This document shows positions 26,247-34,454 of a stretch of DNA of 47,709 bases, in pieces (position 1 is the stretch's first letter; the number at the start of each line of letters is the position of its first letter). This DNA is from JBBIWA01 sp037439425. GTDB taxonomy: Bacteria > Acidobacteriota > Blastocatellia > RBC074. The stretch is taken from the NCBI GenBank assembly GCA_037439425.1, contig JBBIWA010000036.1:1-47709 (forward strand), given 5' to 3'. The notes below the pieces were generated by a model. The model did not search any database. It was not told the origin of the DNA and saw only the letters and a list, made by a program, of their open reading frames with translations. The position numbers and the translations under genes were made by a program.

Positions 26247-26382
26247 CATCAGGTCGCACTTCCCAGCTTACCGAATTCGAGAGGAGAAGAAACCGAGCGG
26301 CGCAAGAGGCTCATACCCGCTGACAGTCGGCCCTTGCTTCCCCTGCCTGTGGCTCCGGAGAGCCGGGGCAACTAAAAGTTAG

Positions 26383-26588
26383 CTCGACATCGCGCTGCTG
26401 TTTACTCCTACCTCACTGCCCGGGACGGTGCGCGAGGTTGTTGCTGGTCAGCTTCATCACGACTTAATCTTCTGGCCAGATGTGGAACGCTCGATTACCT
26501 GGTCAAGCAGGGGGGCGAGCGCTTGACGGCTGCGGAATTCTTTGATCTACTCCACTTGAGAGAGGCAGGTGAATCGTGCAAGATGTAA
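26383..26588 (+). pseudogene. Possible frameshifted gene remnant
   Basis: From 26383 one frame reads LDIALLFTPTSLPGTVREVV and on to HHDLIFWPDVERSITW before stopping at 26526. An overlapping second frame continues with protein-like LDYLVKQGGERLTAAEFFDL followed by LHLREAGES, ending at 26588. Neither half has a start codon and ribosome site. The codon pattern suggests one former gene with a frameshift near 26500. I do not recognise the family. Confidence 0.3.
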
Positions 26589-26616
26589 TGAACGGACGGT
26601 GGGGGCAAGAGAGTAG

Positions 26617-26718
26617 CAGCTGAACTTTCTGGGGCCGGCTCACAGCAACGAAATCCGCCTGAGCGACCGGCAGGTAGCCATTAAACTGGTGCCGGAAGAA
26701 GCGAGTGGTGCAGCATAG
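26617..26718 (+). pseudogene. Possible C-terminal gene fragment
   Basis: A 33-codon frame after a TAG reads QLNFLGPAHSNEIRLSDRQV and ends AIKLVPEEASGAA. It looks like the C-terminal beta-strands of a lost enzyme, but the family is not recognised. It lies in the same degenerate gap (26247-26777) as the remnant at 26383-26588; the rest of that gap shows nothing recognisable. Confidence 0.25.
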
Positions 26719-26777
26719 TTTCAATGGCCCAATGTTAGGAGACTTGAGCCAAAAAGAATCCAGGCAGAAGAGGGGAA

Positions 26778-27251
26778 ATGAGGATCAAAGTCGAGCTCAA
26801 AATCTTAGTCATTGCTGGTTTAGCATTAATCGGAATGAGTTACTTAACACCGCGCGCGCAAGAGACAGCGCATCACTCGCGTTCAGTCTGGGATGGCGTC
26901 TACACGGAAGAACAGGCCAAGCGCGGCGAAGAGATCTACAGCCGTGAATGTGCTTCCTGTCATGGCGCCGAGCTGACCGGCGGTGAAGAAGCGCCCGCGC
27001 TGGCTGGGCCGGGTTTCCTCGCCAATTGGGAGGGGCTGAGTGTCGGTGATCTGTCGGAGAGAATTCGCGTCTCGATGCCGCCTAACAGACCGACCCGGCT
27101 GAACAGGTCACAGCTTGCTGATCTATTGGCCCACATGCTGAAAGTCAACAACTTTCCGGCTGGCAAAACAGAACTTGAACGGGAGACCGAGGCACTGAAG
27201 CAAATTCGCATCGAAGCGACCAAACCCAAGGCCAATCCTGAATCCGATTGA
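26778..27251 (+). CDS. Secreted c-type cytochrome
   Basis: A 157-residue class I-like monohaem cytochrome c. A signal peptide (ELKILVIAGLALIGMSYL) is followed by SVWDGVYTEEQAKRGEEIY, a common lead-in for acidobacterial cytochromes. The haem attachment site CASCH is at residues 58-62, and VSMPPNRP offers the likely axial methionine. GAGGGGA stands before the ATG. The flavin-dependent alpha-hydroxy acid oxidase gene follows 67 bp later. A cytochrome beside a flavoprotein of this family suggests that electrons from the flavoenzyme pass to this haem instead of O2, as in flavocytochrome lactate dehydrogenases. That link is inference from gene order. Confidence 0.93.
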   Translation: MRIKVELKILVIAGLALIGMSYLTPRAQETAHHSRSVWDGVYTEEQAKRGEEIYSRECASCHGAELTGGEEAPALAGPGFLANWEGLSVGDLSERIRVSMPPNRPTRLNRSQLADLLAHMLKVNNFPAGKTELERETEALKQIRIEATKPKANPESD

Positions 27252-27318
27252 AACTCGCTTCAGGCACTGATTGGGCCGCTCTTGCGATAGACAAGGCAGC
27301 ATGCTTTGGAGGCAGACC

Positions 27319-28509
27319 ATGTCGAGTCGTCGCGCATTTCTGAAGGGCCTGGCTAGCAGCCCCCTGCTGGCTGCTTCTCTTCCCTTCGCCGAAGCGATCA
27401 AACAAGCGCCGCAAGAGGTGATCTCCCATCCAGCTGAAGCGCTCAATGTGTTCGAGTTCGAGGCCGCCGCGCGAAAGGCGCTTCCTCCAGCCCACTTCGG
27501 TTACCTGGCCACGGGTGTTGACAGCGACGCGACGCTCAAAGCCAATCGTGAAGCTTTCGCTCGTTACCAGCTTCGCCCGCGCCGTCTCGTTGATGTGAGT
27601 CGAATAGAGACGAGGGTTGAGCTCTTTGGCACGCAGTGGGAGACACCCGTTGTGCTGGCGCCCATTGGCAGCCAAAAGGCCTTCCATCCGGAAGGCGAAA
27701 TCGCCCTGGCTAAAGCGGCGCAAGCTAAGAAGACATTGCTCGTCCTTTCCACTGTCGCCACCTCTTCAGTCGAAGAAGTCACCCAGGCCTGCGGCGGCCC
27801 TGTCTGGTATCAGCTTTATCCCACCAACAGATGGGAAGTCACTCGCAAGCTCGTCAAACGGGCGGAAGCTGCAGGCTGTCCCGTCCTCGTCTTGACTGTT
27901 GATCTACCTGCCGGGAGAAACACCGAAACACAAGCTCTCTTCCGCCGCCTCGATTCCCGGCACTGCTCCACTTGCCATGCCAGTGATCCAGGAGCTTTTT
28001 ATCGCCGCAAGCCTATGTTCGACGGCATCAACACGGCGGGCCTCACGCTCAACTCGCCAGCTCTCACCTGGGAGTTTGTGCGCCGGTTGAAAGACCTCAC
28101 CTCTATGAAGCTGGTGCTGAAAGGAATCGTGACGCGTGAAGATGCGCTGCTGTGTCTGGAGCACGGTGTTGATGGCATCATCGTCTCTAACCACGGCGGG
28201 CGCGCGGAGGAAAGCGGGCGCGCCAGTCTTGCCTGCCTGCCCGAGGTGGTAGAGGCTGCCGGCGGTCGTATTCCAGTGCTGGTGGACGGTGGCTTTCGCC
28301 GCGGCACCGATATCTTTAAAGCTCTCGCTTTAGGCGCGTGCGCCATTTGCATCGGACGCCCATATGTGTGGGGCCTGGCCGCCTTCGGCCAGGCTGGCGT
28401 CGAACGCGTACTTGATATTCTCCGCCGCGAATTGGAGCTGGTGATGAAACAGTGTGGCACACGTTCACTGAAGGAGATCGGTCTGACATTTATCGTTGCA
28501 AGCCCTTAA
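27319..28509 (+). CDS. FMN-dependent alpha-hydroxy acid oxidase/dehydrogenase, Tat-exported
   Basis: A 396-residue TIM-barrel flavoenzyme that oxidises an L-2-hydroxy acid such as lactate or glycolate to the 2-oxo acid. The leader SSRRAFLKGLASSPLLAASL is a twin-arginine signal. Family marks are PVVLAPIGSQKAFHPEGE, a WYQLY segment, the FMN-lysine stretch LVLKGIVTREDA, the active-site His in VSNHGGR, and the C-terminal phosphate loop VDGGFRRGTDIFKALALGA and CIGRPYVWGLA. Start 27319 was preferred because GGAGG stands six bases before it. Members are normally cytoplasmic or, in yeast, in the intermembrane space, so Tat export of the folded flavoprotein is notable. The cytochrome gene just upstream is a likely electron acceptor partner. 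Confidence 0.92.
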   Translation: MSSRRAFLKGLASSPLLAASLPFAEAIKQAPQEVISHPAEALNVFEFEAAARKALPPAHFGYLATGVDSDATLKANREAFARYQLRPRRLVDVSRIETRVELFGTQWETPVVLAPIGSQKAFHPEGEIALAKAAQAKKTLLVLSTVATSSVEEVTQACGGPVWYQLYPTNRWEVTRKLVKRAEAAGCPVLVLTVDLPAGRNTETQALFRRLDSRHCSTCHASDPGAFYRRKPMFDGINTAGLTLNSPALTWEFVRRLKDLTSMKLVLKGIVTREDALLCLEHGVDGIIVSNHGGRAEESGRASLACLPEVVEAAGGRIPVLVDGGFRRGTDIFKALALGACAICIGRPYVWGLAAFGQAGVERVLDILRRELELVMKQCGTRSLKEIGLTFIVASP

Positions 28510-28528
28510 AGCGCCGATCAAGGCAAAT

Positions 28529-28611
28529 GAAAATCAAACCACGAAGATCACAAAGAACACAAAGAGTGATCCCTTCTTCCTGACGTTGCGTGTCTTTCGT
28601 GGTTCATTTTC
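28529..28611. repeat. MITE-like element with ACCACGAAGA terminal inverted repeats
   Basis: The left end GAAAATCAAACCACGAAGAT and the right end, GAAAATGAACCACGAAAGAC on the minus strand, form terminal inverted repeats 83 bp apart. It is the best preserved copy in the window. It fills the leader between the oxidase and aminotransferase genes and ends 14 bp before the next ATG. Confidence 0.6.
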
Positions 28612-28625
28612 CCCGGGAGGAACAA

Positions 28626-29834
28626 ATGGTAGAGAACTTAACGACACGCCGAAAATTCATGGGTATTATCGCCACCGCCCTGAGCTATGCCGGTTTAGAT
28701 CCCAGGCTCAATCTCTTCGCGCAAGCAAGACGAGACCGGCCGGAGGCAGAAGCCATAGATGATCCCAAAATTTACGACAGCCTGGCCAAGCTCGCGAACA
28801 ACGAGAATGGCTGGGGGCCGTCCGAGACGGTCGTGAAAGCCATGACGGATGCGCTGAAGTATGCCAACCGTTATCGCTACCCGGATGGTGGTATCGTTGA
28901 AGCCATTGCTGCTCATCATGGTCTCAAGCCGGAGAATGTGATGATCGGCGCAGGATCAGGCGAAATCCTGAGGGCGATCAATGATGCCTTCTTGATGGAT
29001 CACAAGAAGGTCGTCGGCGTGGATCCGACCTACGATTCGGTCTATCGCTATGCGACCAACAGCAAAGCCGATGCGATCAGGGTGCCACTGTTGAAAGATT
29101 ACCGGATGGACATTCCGGGCATCATCCGGGCAACGAAGATGAACTATCGCGATGTCGGCTTCGTCTACCTCTGCAACCCGAACAACCCGACTGGCAACAT
29201 CATCCCTAAACAAGAGATCAAGCTGCTGCTCGACTCGCTACCGAGCGACGTGGTGGTGGTGATAGACGAAGCCTACCATCACTTCGTCACAAGTCCGGAC
29301 TATGCCACGTCAGTCCCCTACGTGGCAGAGGGGCGTCCGGTCATCGTGACCCGCACGTTTTCGAAGATTGCCGCCCTGGCTGGCATGCGACTCGGCTATG
29401 GTCTCGCTCCCAAAGAGCTGATCGAGCGCATACGCCCGTTCGGTGGCGGCAGCATCAATGCCATCGTAAAGCACGGCGGCGTGGCTGCGCTCAAGGACAC
29501 GGCGTATGAAAACAAGATCAAGCAGATGACAGTCGCACTGCGCAACCAGACGACGAAGGAGCTATCCGATTGGGGCTACGAAGTGATTCCATCGGAGGCC
29601 AATTTCTTTATGGTCCACGTCGGCCGCGACGTCACAGCAGTCGCCGAAGAGTTCCGTAAGCGCGGCATCCTGGTGGGACGGAAGTTCCCCCCAATGAATA
29701 ACTGGCTGCGCGTGTCAATCGGAACTGAGCCGGAGATGGCTCGCTTCATAGCGGCCTTCAAGGAGATCTTCCCGAAGGGCGGCATCAAGACAAAAGCCGA
29801 AGCGAGCAGGCGGGCAATTGACACTGCAGCCTGA
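28626..29834 (+). CDS. HisC-like PLP aminotransferase with Tat signal
   Basis: A 402-residue fold-type I aminotransferase similar to histidinol-phosphate aminotransferases. Features are the substrate-entry NENGWGPSE, the IGAGSGEIL cofactor loop, the PLP-ring contact LCNPNNPTGN, the Asp-Tyr pair in VIDEAYHHF, and the Schiff-base lysine in RTFSKIAALAGMRLGYG. The N terminus TTRRKFMGIIATALSYAG is a twin-arginine signal, so the enzyme is predicted to be exported with its cofactor. GGGAGG stands just upstream of the ATG at 28626, which also begins the Tat leader; a GTG-type start at 28590 is within the repeat and rejected. No histidine biosynthesis genes are nearby, so a role in periplasmic amino-acid turnover is more likely than HisC itself. 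Confidence 0.9.
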   Translation: MVENLTTRRKFMGIIATALSYAGLDPRLNLFAQARRDRPEAEAIDDPKIYDSLAKLANNENGWGPSETVVKAMTDALKYANRYRYPDGGIVEAIAAHHGLKPENVMIGAGSGEILRAINDAFLMDHKKVVGVDPTYDSVYRYATNSKADAIRVPLLKDYRMDIPGIIRATKMNYRDVGFVYLCNPNNPTGNIIPKQEIKLLLDSLPSDVVVVIDEAYHHFVTSPDYATSVPYVAEGRPVIVTRTFSKIAALAGMRLGYGLAPKELIERIRPFGGGSINAIVKHGGVAALKDTAYENKIKQMTVALRNQTTKELSDWGYEVIPSEANFFMVHVGRDVTAVAEEFRKRGILVGRKFPPMNNWLRVSIGTEPEMARFIAAFKEIFPKGGIKTKAEASRRAIDTAA

Positions 29835-30062
29835 CTGCGGTGCCTTGTGGTCGAGTTCAAGTCAGAACGGCCGCAAGATCGTCTCGAAATGATGCGGTTG
29901 AGGGTGGAATTGCAATCCAGTAGGGTGCGAAATGGGCCCAGCAGCGCTCGGCACCCTATCCATCCTCCGCTCTGTTTTGAAGCGTCTCGCTTCTGAGGAA
30001 AGCAGCCATCCTGTGAATCTCTGATCAACCAGACGAAGCACTCACTGTAGGAGGAGAATCAG

Positions 30063-31121
30063 ATGGATCACCAAGAACTCTCACGACGACTCTTTCTCAC
30101 CCAATCGGGCGCGGGAATAGGCTCGGCCTGGTTGCTGTCAGGGTGGCCTATGGCCGCTCAAGGTCAAACCGAGGGCCGGGCTCAAGCCCCGACTCCAACT
30201 GATGTCAAACCAGGCAGTATCAATCTCGAAGATGTGCCCTATCCCTATCCGGTATCGTACCTGCCTTTGACCCTTTATGGTCAGGACGTGCGCCTGGCCT
30301 ATATGGACGTTCCGCCCGAAGGTCAGCCGAACGGTCGAACTGTGGTGCTGCTGCACGGGATGAACTTTTTCGGTGAATATTGGGCCGGGACGATTGGCGT
30401 GCTCCGAAAACAAGGCTTCCGCGTCGTGGTGCCGGATCAAATCGGTTTCGGACGGTCGTCGAAACCTATTATCCCTTACCACTTTCACGACATGGCCCTG
30501 AACACACGCAAGCTTCTACAACATCTCGGTATCTCCAAAGCAGCAATTGTGGGGCATTCGATGGGCGGGATGTTGGCTGCGCGCTTTGCAGCCTCCTACC
30601 CGGACCTGACCGAGCGTGCGGTGCTCTATGGTCCGATTGGGCTAACCGACCCGCGTTGGGCTCGCCCCTGGCGAAGCACAGATGAGGTATACAAAGAAGT
30701 GCTCGGGCGCAGCTACCAGCAGATCTACCAAGGCATTGCCCGCTACTTCGTCACTGGCATGAAGCCGGAATACGAACGCTACGCGCGCATCCAGTACGCG
30801 TGGACGCTCTCAGGCGACTGGCCGCGCTTCGCCATGGTGCGCGCGCTGGTGCAGCAGATGGTATACCTGGACCCGGTCGTCTACGATTGGCCCCACATCA
30901 AGGTGCAGACGCTCGTGTTAGGTGGGGAGAAGGATAGTCCAAACTTCCCTGAACGCGCCCGGCATATTGCCAACACGATACCAGGCGCGGAGCTGGTGTT
31001 GATTCCCAACACTGGCCACGTTCCACATTTTGAGGCTCCTGAACTTTTTTATCAGGCGTTGCTGCGCTTCCTAAACTCTGAAGTGAGCTCCTCTGCGCCC
31101 AAATCAGCCGTCAGGCGGTGA
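30063..31121 (+). CDS. Alpha/beta hydrolase with Tat signal
   Basis: A 352-residue alpha/beta-hydrolase-fold enzyme. The leader SRRLFLTQSGAGIGSAWLLS is a twin-arginine signal. The oxyanion-hole segment LLHGMNFFGEYW, the nucleophile elbow GHSMGGM (Ser), a candidate Asp in LGGEKDSPNFPERARHI and the catalytic His in NTGHVPHFE make up a complete triad. A perfect AGGAGGAG site stands before the ATG. Sequence style (GRSSKPIIPYHFHDMALN) resembles epoxide/carbon-carbon hydrolases, but the substrate is uncertain. It precedes the Gfo/Idh/MocA gene by 37 bp and probably belongs to the same transcript. Confidence 0.92.
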   Translation: MDHQELSRRLFLTQSGAGIGSAWLLSGWPMAAQGQTEGRAQAPTPTDVKPGSINLEDVPYPYPVSYLPLTLYGQDVRLAYMDVPPEGQPNGRTVVLLHGMNFFGEYWAGTIGVLRKQGFRVVVPDQIGFGRSSKPIIPYHFHDMALNTRKLLQHLGISKAAIVGHSMGGMLAARFAASYPDLTERAVLYGPIGLTDPRWARPWRSTDEVYKEVLGRSYQQIYQGIARYFVTGMKPEYERYARIQYAWTLSGDWPRFAMVRALVQQMVYLDPVVYDWPHIKVQTLVLGGEKDSPNFPERARHIANTIPGAELVLIPNTGHVPHFEAPELFYQALLRFLNSEVSSSAPKSAVRR

Positions 31122-31158
31122 GCCGCAACTCAATACCCAATGACCACAGGAGCAACTT

Positions 31159-32463
31159 ATGAGCACCAATCACCAAACGACAAACTCCCGGCGTGATTTC
31201 ATTTCGCAAACATCACTGGCAGGCGTGGGAGCAATGCTAACCGCCTCGCAATGGCAGAGAGTGCTGGGCGCCAATGAACGCATTCGGCTCGGCGTCATCG
31301 GCACGGGCAATCGTGGCCAGTACGTAATGAGCCTGTTTCAAAAGCAGTCTGAGGTAGACGTCGTAGCTTTGTGCGATGTTTACGACCGGCATTTGAATCA
31401 AGCGCTGGAAAAGACGGGCGGCCAGGCCAAAACCTATGATGATTATCGCAAGCTGCTGGAGTCGAAAGACGTAGACGCCGTGCTGATCGCCACCCCGGAT
31501 CACTGGCACGCTGAGATGGCAATTGATGCCTGTCGCGCAGGCAAAGATATTTACATCGAAAAACCTCTGACCTACACCATTGAAGAAGGTTACAAAATCC
31601 TCAAGGCTGTGAGAGAAAGCAAGTGCGTCTTTCAGGTTGGGTTGCAGCAACGCAGCGGCCAACATTACTGGGAAGCCAAGCGCGAATACTTCGATTCGGG
31701 CAAGATTGGCAAAGTCACTCTTGTACGCACCTGGTGGCACGGCAACAGTTATCATCTGCGCAGGCCGAATTTTACGGAAAAGCCTGCTGGTCTGGACTGG
31801 AAGAAGTTCCTGGGGCCATTGAAGTACCGGGAGTTTAATGCGCACCAATTCTACAATTGGCGTGCTTATCTCGATTTCGGCGGCGGTCAAATCACCGATC
31901 TGTTCACGCACTGGATTGACGTGGTCCACTGGTTTATGGGCGAAGACCTTCCCATTTCAGCCACTGCGGCAGGCGGTGTTTATCATTACCAAGACGGTCG
32001 CACGGCACCCGACACAATCAGCCTTCAGCTCGAATATCCCGGCGGCTGGACGGCGACCTTCGATGCCACGCTGGTGCCGGGGGCAAGCGGTGCGGCGATT
32101 GAATTCATGGGAACGGGTGGCCGGCTGAAAATCACGCGCGGCGGTTATTTGTTCCAGGAGCAAACGCCGCGGCGGGAAGCTCCCAAAGAACCGATCACAT
32201 GCCAAGTCACCGAGGATATCACGGTGGATCACGTCAATAATTTCCTTGAATGCGAGGCCGACATCGCTCTCATGATAGTGAGTGAAGATATCACGGTGGA
32301 TCACGTCAAGAATTTCCTTGAATGTCTGCGCTCGCGCAAGACGCCCAATTCTGATGTTCTCAGCGGTCATCGCTCGGCCCTGGCATCCCATCTCTGCAAG
32401 CTTGCCTATCTCCAGAAGGAACGCATCAAATTCGACCCGGCAAGTGAAAAAGGCAAAGGATGA
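31159..32463 (+). CDS. Gfo/Idh/MocA family oxidoreductase with Tat signal and internal duplication
   Basis: A 434-residue predicted NAD(P)-dependent oxidoreductase. After a Tat signal (SRRDFISQTSLAGVGAML) come the Rossmann motif LGVIGTGNRGQY, the conserved ATPDHWHAEMAIDACRAGK and the catalytic lysine in IEKPLTYTIEEG. The middle part has the TDLFTHWIDVVHWFMGE segment of the C-terminal fold. A segment of 24 residues is duplicated in tandem: EDITVDHVNNFLECEADIAL and then EDITVDHVKNFLECLRSRK, encoded 72 bp apart at 32212 and 32284. The second copy has the normal family continuation, so the first is the extra one. AGGAGC precedes the ATG. Confidence 0.92.
   Translation: MSTNHQTTNSRRDFISQTSLAGVGAMLTASQWQRVLGANERIRLGVIGTGNRGQYVMSLFQKQSEVDVVALCDVYDRHLNQALEKTGGQAKTYDDYRKLLESKDVDAVLIATPDHWHAEMAIDACRAGKDIYIEKPLTYTIEEGYKILKAVRESKCVFQVGLQQRSGQHYWEAKREYFDSGKIGKVTLVRTWWHGNSYHLRRPNFTEKPAGLDWKKFLGPLKYREFNAHQFYNWRAYLDFGGGQITDLFTHWIDVVHWFMGEDLPISATAAGGVYHYQDGRTAPDTISLQLEYPGGWTATFDATLVPGASGAAIEFMGTGGRLKITRGGYLFQEQTPRREAPKEPITCQVTEDITVDHVNNFLECEADIALMIVSEDITVDHVKNFLECLRSRKTPNSDVLSGHRSALASHLCKLAYLQKERIKFDPASEKGKG
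32212..32324 (+). repeat. 72-bp in-frame tandem duplication inside oxidoreductase gene
   Basis: Two 41-bp segments starting GARGATATCACGGTGGATCA begin at 32212 and 32284, differing at only a few positions. The 31-bp insert between them (CGAGGCCGACATCGCTCTCA and on) has no counterpart after the second copy. The frame is kept. Confidence 0.85.
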
Positions 32464-32554
32464 AATCGCTGAGCTGGGACAAACTGCACCTGATGGCTGA
32501 AGGTGTGCATCCCCCAGAGCGCTTTGTGCCCCGGCAAAGGTAGAGGAACGAGCA

Positions 32555-33700
32555 ATGTCTGATCCTACGATTCGACTACTATGTGATCTGGTCGCGATTA
32601 ATTCAGTCAATCCAACGCTTGTTCCCGGCGGCGCAGGTGAGGCAGAAATTGCCGCTACGGTCGCGGCTGAGTTGCGCGCGATTGGCGCGGATGTGGAAGT
32701 CCCAGATGTGGTGCCAGGGCGGCCCAATGTCATTGGCGTGCTGGAAGGCCGCCAGCGAGGGCCATCGCTGATGTTATGCGCGCATCTGGACACGGTCGGA
32801 GTGCAAGGGATGGTTGCGCCTTTTGACCCGATCGTCCGTGACGGCAGGCTTTACGGTCGTGGAGCAATGGATATGAAAGGTGGTTTAGCCGCCATGATCG
32901 GCGCGCTACGCACTATCGCGATCTCAGGTGGATTGACGAAAGGCAAGTTGATTTTGGCGGCAGTGGCCGATGAAGAGTATGGCAGCCTGGGCGCCGAAGC
33001 TCTGGTCAAAACCTTGAGCGCCGATGCAGCTGTGATCGGCGAACCAACCGGAATGGAAATCGCCATCTGTCACAAAGGATTCGCCTGGGTGGAAGTGACG
33101 GTTGAAGGGCGCGCAGCCCACGGCTCCCGGCCCGGCGAAGGCCGCGACGCAATTCTGAGAATGGGGCGAGTGCTTCAGCGACTTGAAGCGCTCGACCGCC
33201 AGCTCCAATCACAACCGCCGCACCCACTGCTCGGCACTGCTTCACTGCACGCCTCACTGATCAATGGTGGGCGCGAGCTGAGCACCTATCCCGACCGCTG
33301 CGTGTTGCAGATGGAGCGAAGAACGCTCAGCCACGAAGAAGCGGAAACGGCGCTGGCAGAAGTCGCAGAAATTCTTTCCGAGTTGAAGCGCGAGGATGCG
33401 GAATTCAAAGGCGAGGCTCATTTGATGTTCGGACGGCCGCCTTACGAGATCTCATCCGATCATCAACTGCCACGGATGATGGAAGAGGCCTGTCGCCGCG
33501 CAGGCCGCACGACGCGGTGTGTGGGAATGCCGTTTTGGACTGATGCGGCGATTCTGGGTGAAACTGGCATTCCCACAGTGATCTTCGGCCCTGGTGGCGA
33601 AGGATTGCATGGGCTGGAGGAATACGTGCTGATCGAAGATGTACTGAGCTGCCGTGAGGTGTTCCTGCATCTGGCGCAAGACTTCTGTACCAGGAAGTGA
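32555..33700 (+). CDS. M20 family metallopeptidase (ArgE/DapE-like)
   Basis: A 381-residue zinc-dependent deacylase or peptidase of the M20A type. The metal ligands and catalytic acids are in place: CAHLDTVG (His and Asp), the bridging Asp in GRGAMDMKGG, the Glu-Glu pair in ADEEYGSLGAE, the ligand Glu/Asp in VIGEPTGME, and a final His in GEGLHGLEEYV. A dimerisation lid domain with GRAAHGSRPGEGRDA follows the first half. No signal peptide is seen, so it should be cytoplasmic, in contrast to the exported enzymes upstream. AGAGGAA lies before the ATG. Whether it removes acetyl groups (ArgE), succinyl groups (DapE) or another N-acyl group cannot be told. Confidence 0.93.
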   Translation: MSDPTIRLLCDLVAINSVNPTLVPGGAGEAEIAATVAAELRAIGADVEVPDVVPGRPNVIGVLEGRQRGPSLMLCAHLDTVGVQGMVAPFDPIVRDGRLYGRGAMDMKGGLAAMIGALRTIAISGGLTKGKLILAAVADEEYGSLGAEALVKTLSADAAVIGEPTGMEIAICHKGFAWVEVTVEGRAAHGSRPGEGRDAILRMGRVLQRLEALDRQLQSQPPHPLLGTASLHASLINGGRELSTYPDRCVLQMERRTLSHEEAETALAEVAEILSELKREDAEFKGEAHLMFGRPPYEISSDHQLPRMMEEACRRAGRTTRCVGMPFWTDAAILGETGIPTVIFGPGGEGLHGLEEYVLIEDVLSCREVFLHLAQDFCTRK

Positions 33701-33904
33701 ATTTCGGGCGCGAGGTTCTTGTGGGCCATTCAGCAAGGCCATGGCGAGTTTGAGCCAGTTAGCCGCCAGGACGCTCATCGATATGAACCCAGTAGTGGCC
33801 ACCGAGTAGAAGAGAGGCCTAACCTAGCGATATGGGCTATGCGTGACCGGCACCTGAGTTGGTAAGAAATGTCTCGGAGATGCTCCTGCCTACTAACCAT
33901 CCAT

Positions 33905-33983
33905 CAGACCTCAGAGCTCAGAGACCAGACATTAGCCCGGCTCAGAGTCCACTGCCTCCGAAGTCCGAAGTCTGAAATCTGAT
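33905..33983. repeat. TCTGAAGTCCGAAGTCTG-type simple repeat at moaE 3' end
   Basis: The plus strand reads CAGACCTCAGAGCTCAGAGA, and later CCGAAGTCCGAAGTCTGAAA. Part of it is the end of the moaE reading frame, which therefore ends SDFRLRTSEAVDSEPG. The same motif is at 19761-19781 and 34706-34720. Confidence 0.5.
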
Positions 33984-34417
33984 GGCTGCTGGCCTTCAAC
34001 CCATTCTTGGCCGTCCTCAAAAATCTCCTTCTTCCAGATCGGCACCGTCTGCTTGAGCCGGTCAATCGCGTACTGGCAGGCTTCAAAAGCGACGCGGCGG
34101 TGAGCAGAGGTGACGGTGATCACCACACTGGATTCCGAAATTTCGAGCGAGCCGAAGCGATGGATGATCCCGATGCGCTCGACTTCGGGCCAGCGCTCGC
34201 GCACTTCGGCCCCGAGACGCTTCATCTCTTTGAGCGCCATCGGGGCATAGGCTTCGTATTCCAGTCGCACCACTCGCCGCTCTTTGTTATGGTCACGCAC
34301 CACACCATCAAAGGTGACCATCGCTCCGGCGGCACTGGTCAAGAGTCTGCGCTCAAGCCCCAGCTTGTCTATCGGCTCTCGTGTGATCTCAAAGATGTCT
34401 TCAGGCATATCCGTCAT
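33932..34417 (-). CDS. moaE: Molybdopterin synthase catalytic subunit MoaE
   Basis: A 161-residue large subunit of molybdopterin synthase, which inserts two sulfurs from thiocarboxylated MoaD into precursor Z. Diagnostic segments are FDGVVRDHNKERRVVRLEYE, IGIIHRFGSLEISESSVVI, the HRRVAFEACQYAIDRLKQ helix and the active-site loop VPIWKKEIFEDG with its two lysines. The ATG at 34417 begins the family-like MTDMPEDIFEITREPID; 63 more open codons upstream overlap moaD and are rejected. It lies 37 bp downstream of moaD, which fits an operon. The last 16 residues are encoded by a simple repeat. Confidence 0.94.
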   Translation of the reverse strand: MTDMPEDIFEITREPIDKLGLERRLLTSAAGAMVTFDGVVRDHNKERRVVRLEYEAYAPMALKEMKRLGAEVRERWPEVERIGIIHRFGSLEISESSVVITVTSAHRRVAFEACQYAIDRLKQTVPIWKKEIFEDGQEWVEGQQPSDFRLRTSEAVDSEPG

Positions 34418-34454
34418 CTGAAATCCATCGCTGCGCAACTCGCGAAGGCGGTTA

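Noticed and set aside
29920..29990. TAGGGTGC/GCACCCTA and GAAGCG/CGCTTC hairpins before the alpha/beta hydrolase gene
   Set aside because: Short stems without a T-run; not distinct enough from chance in this G+C-rich spacer to list as a terminator.
33452..33802. Minus-strand frame with ATTGFISMSVLAANWLKLAM, possible transposase tail
   Set aside because: It overlaps the end of the M20 peptidase gene, and the similarity to transposase C termini is only an impression; no terminal repeats or other IS parts were found.
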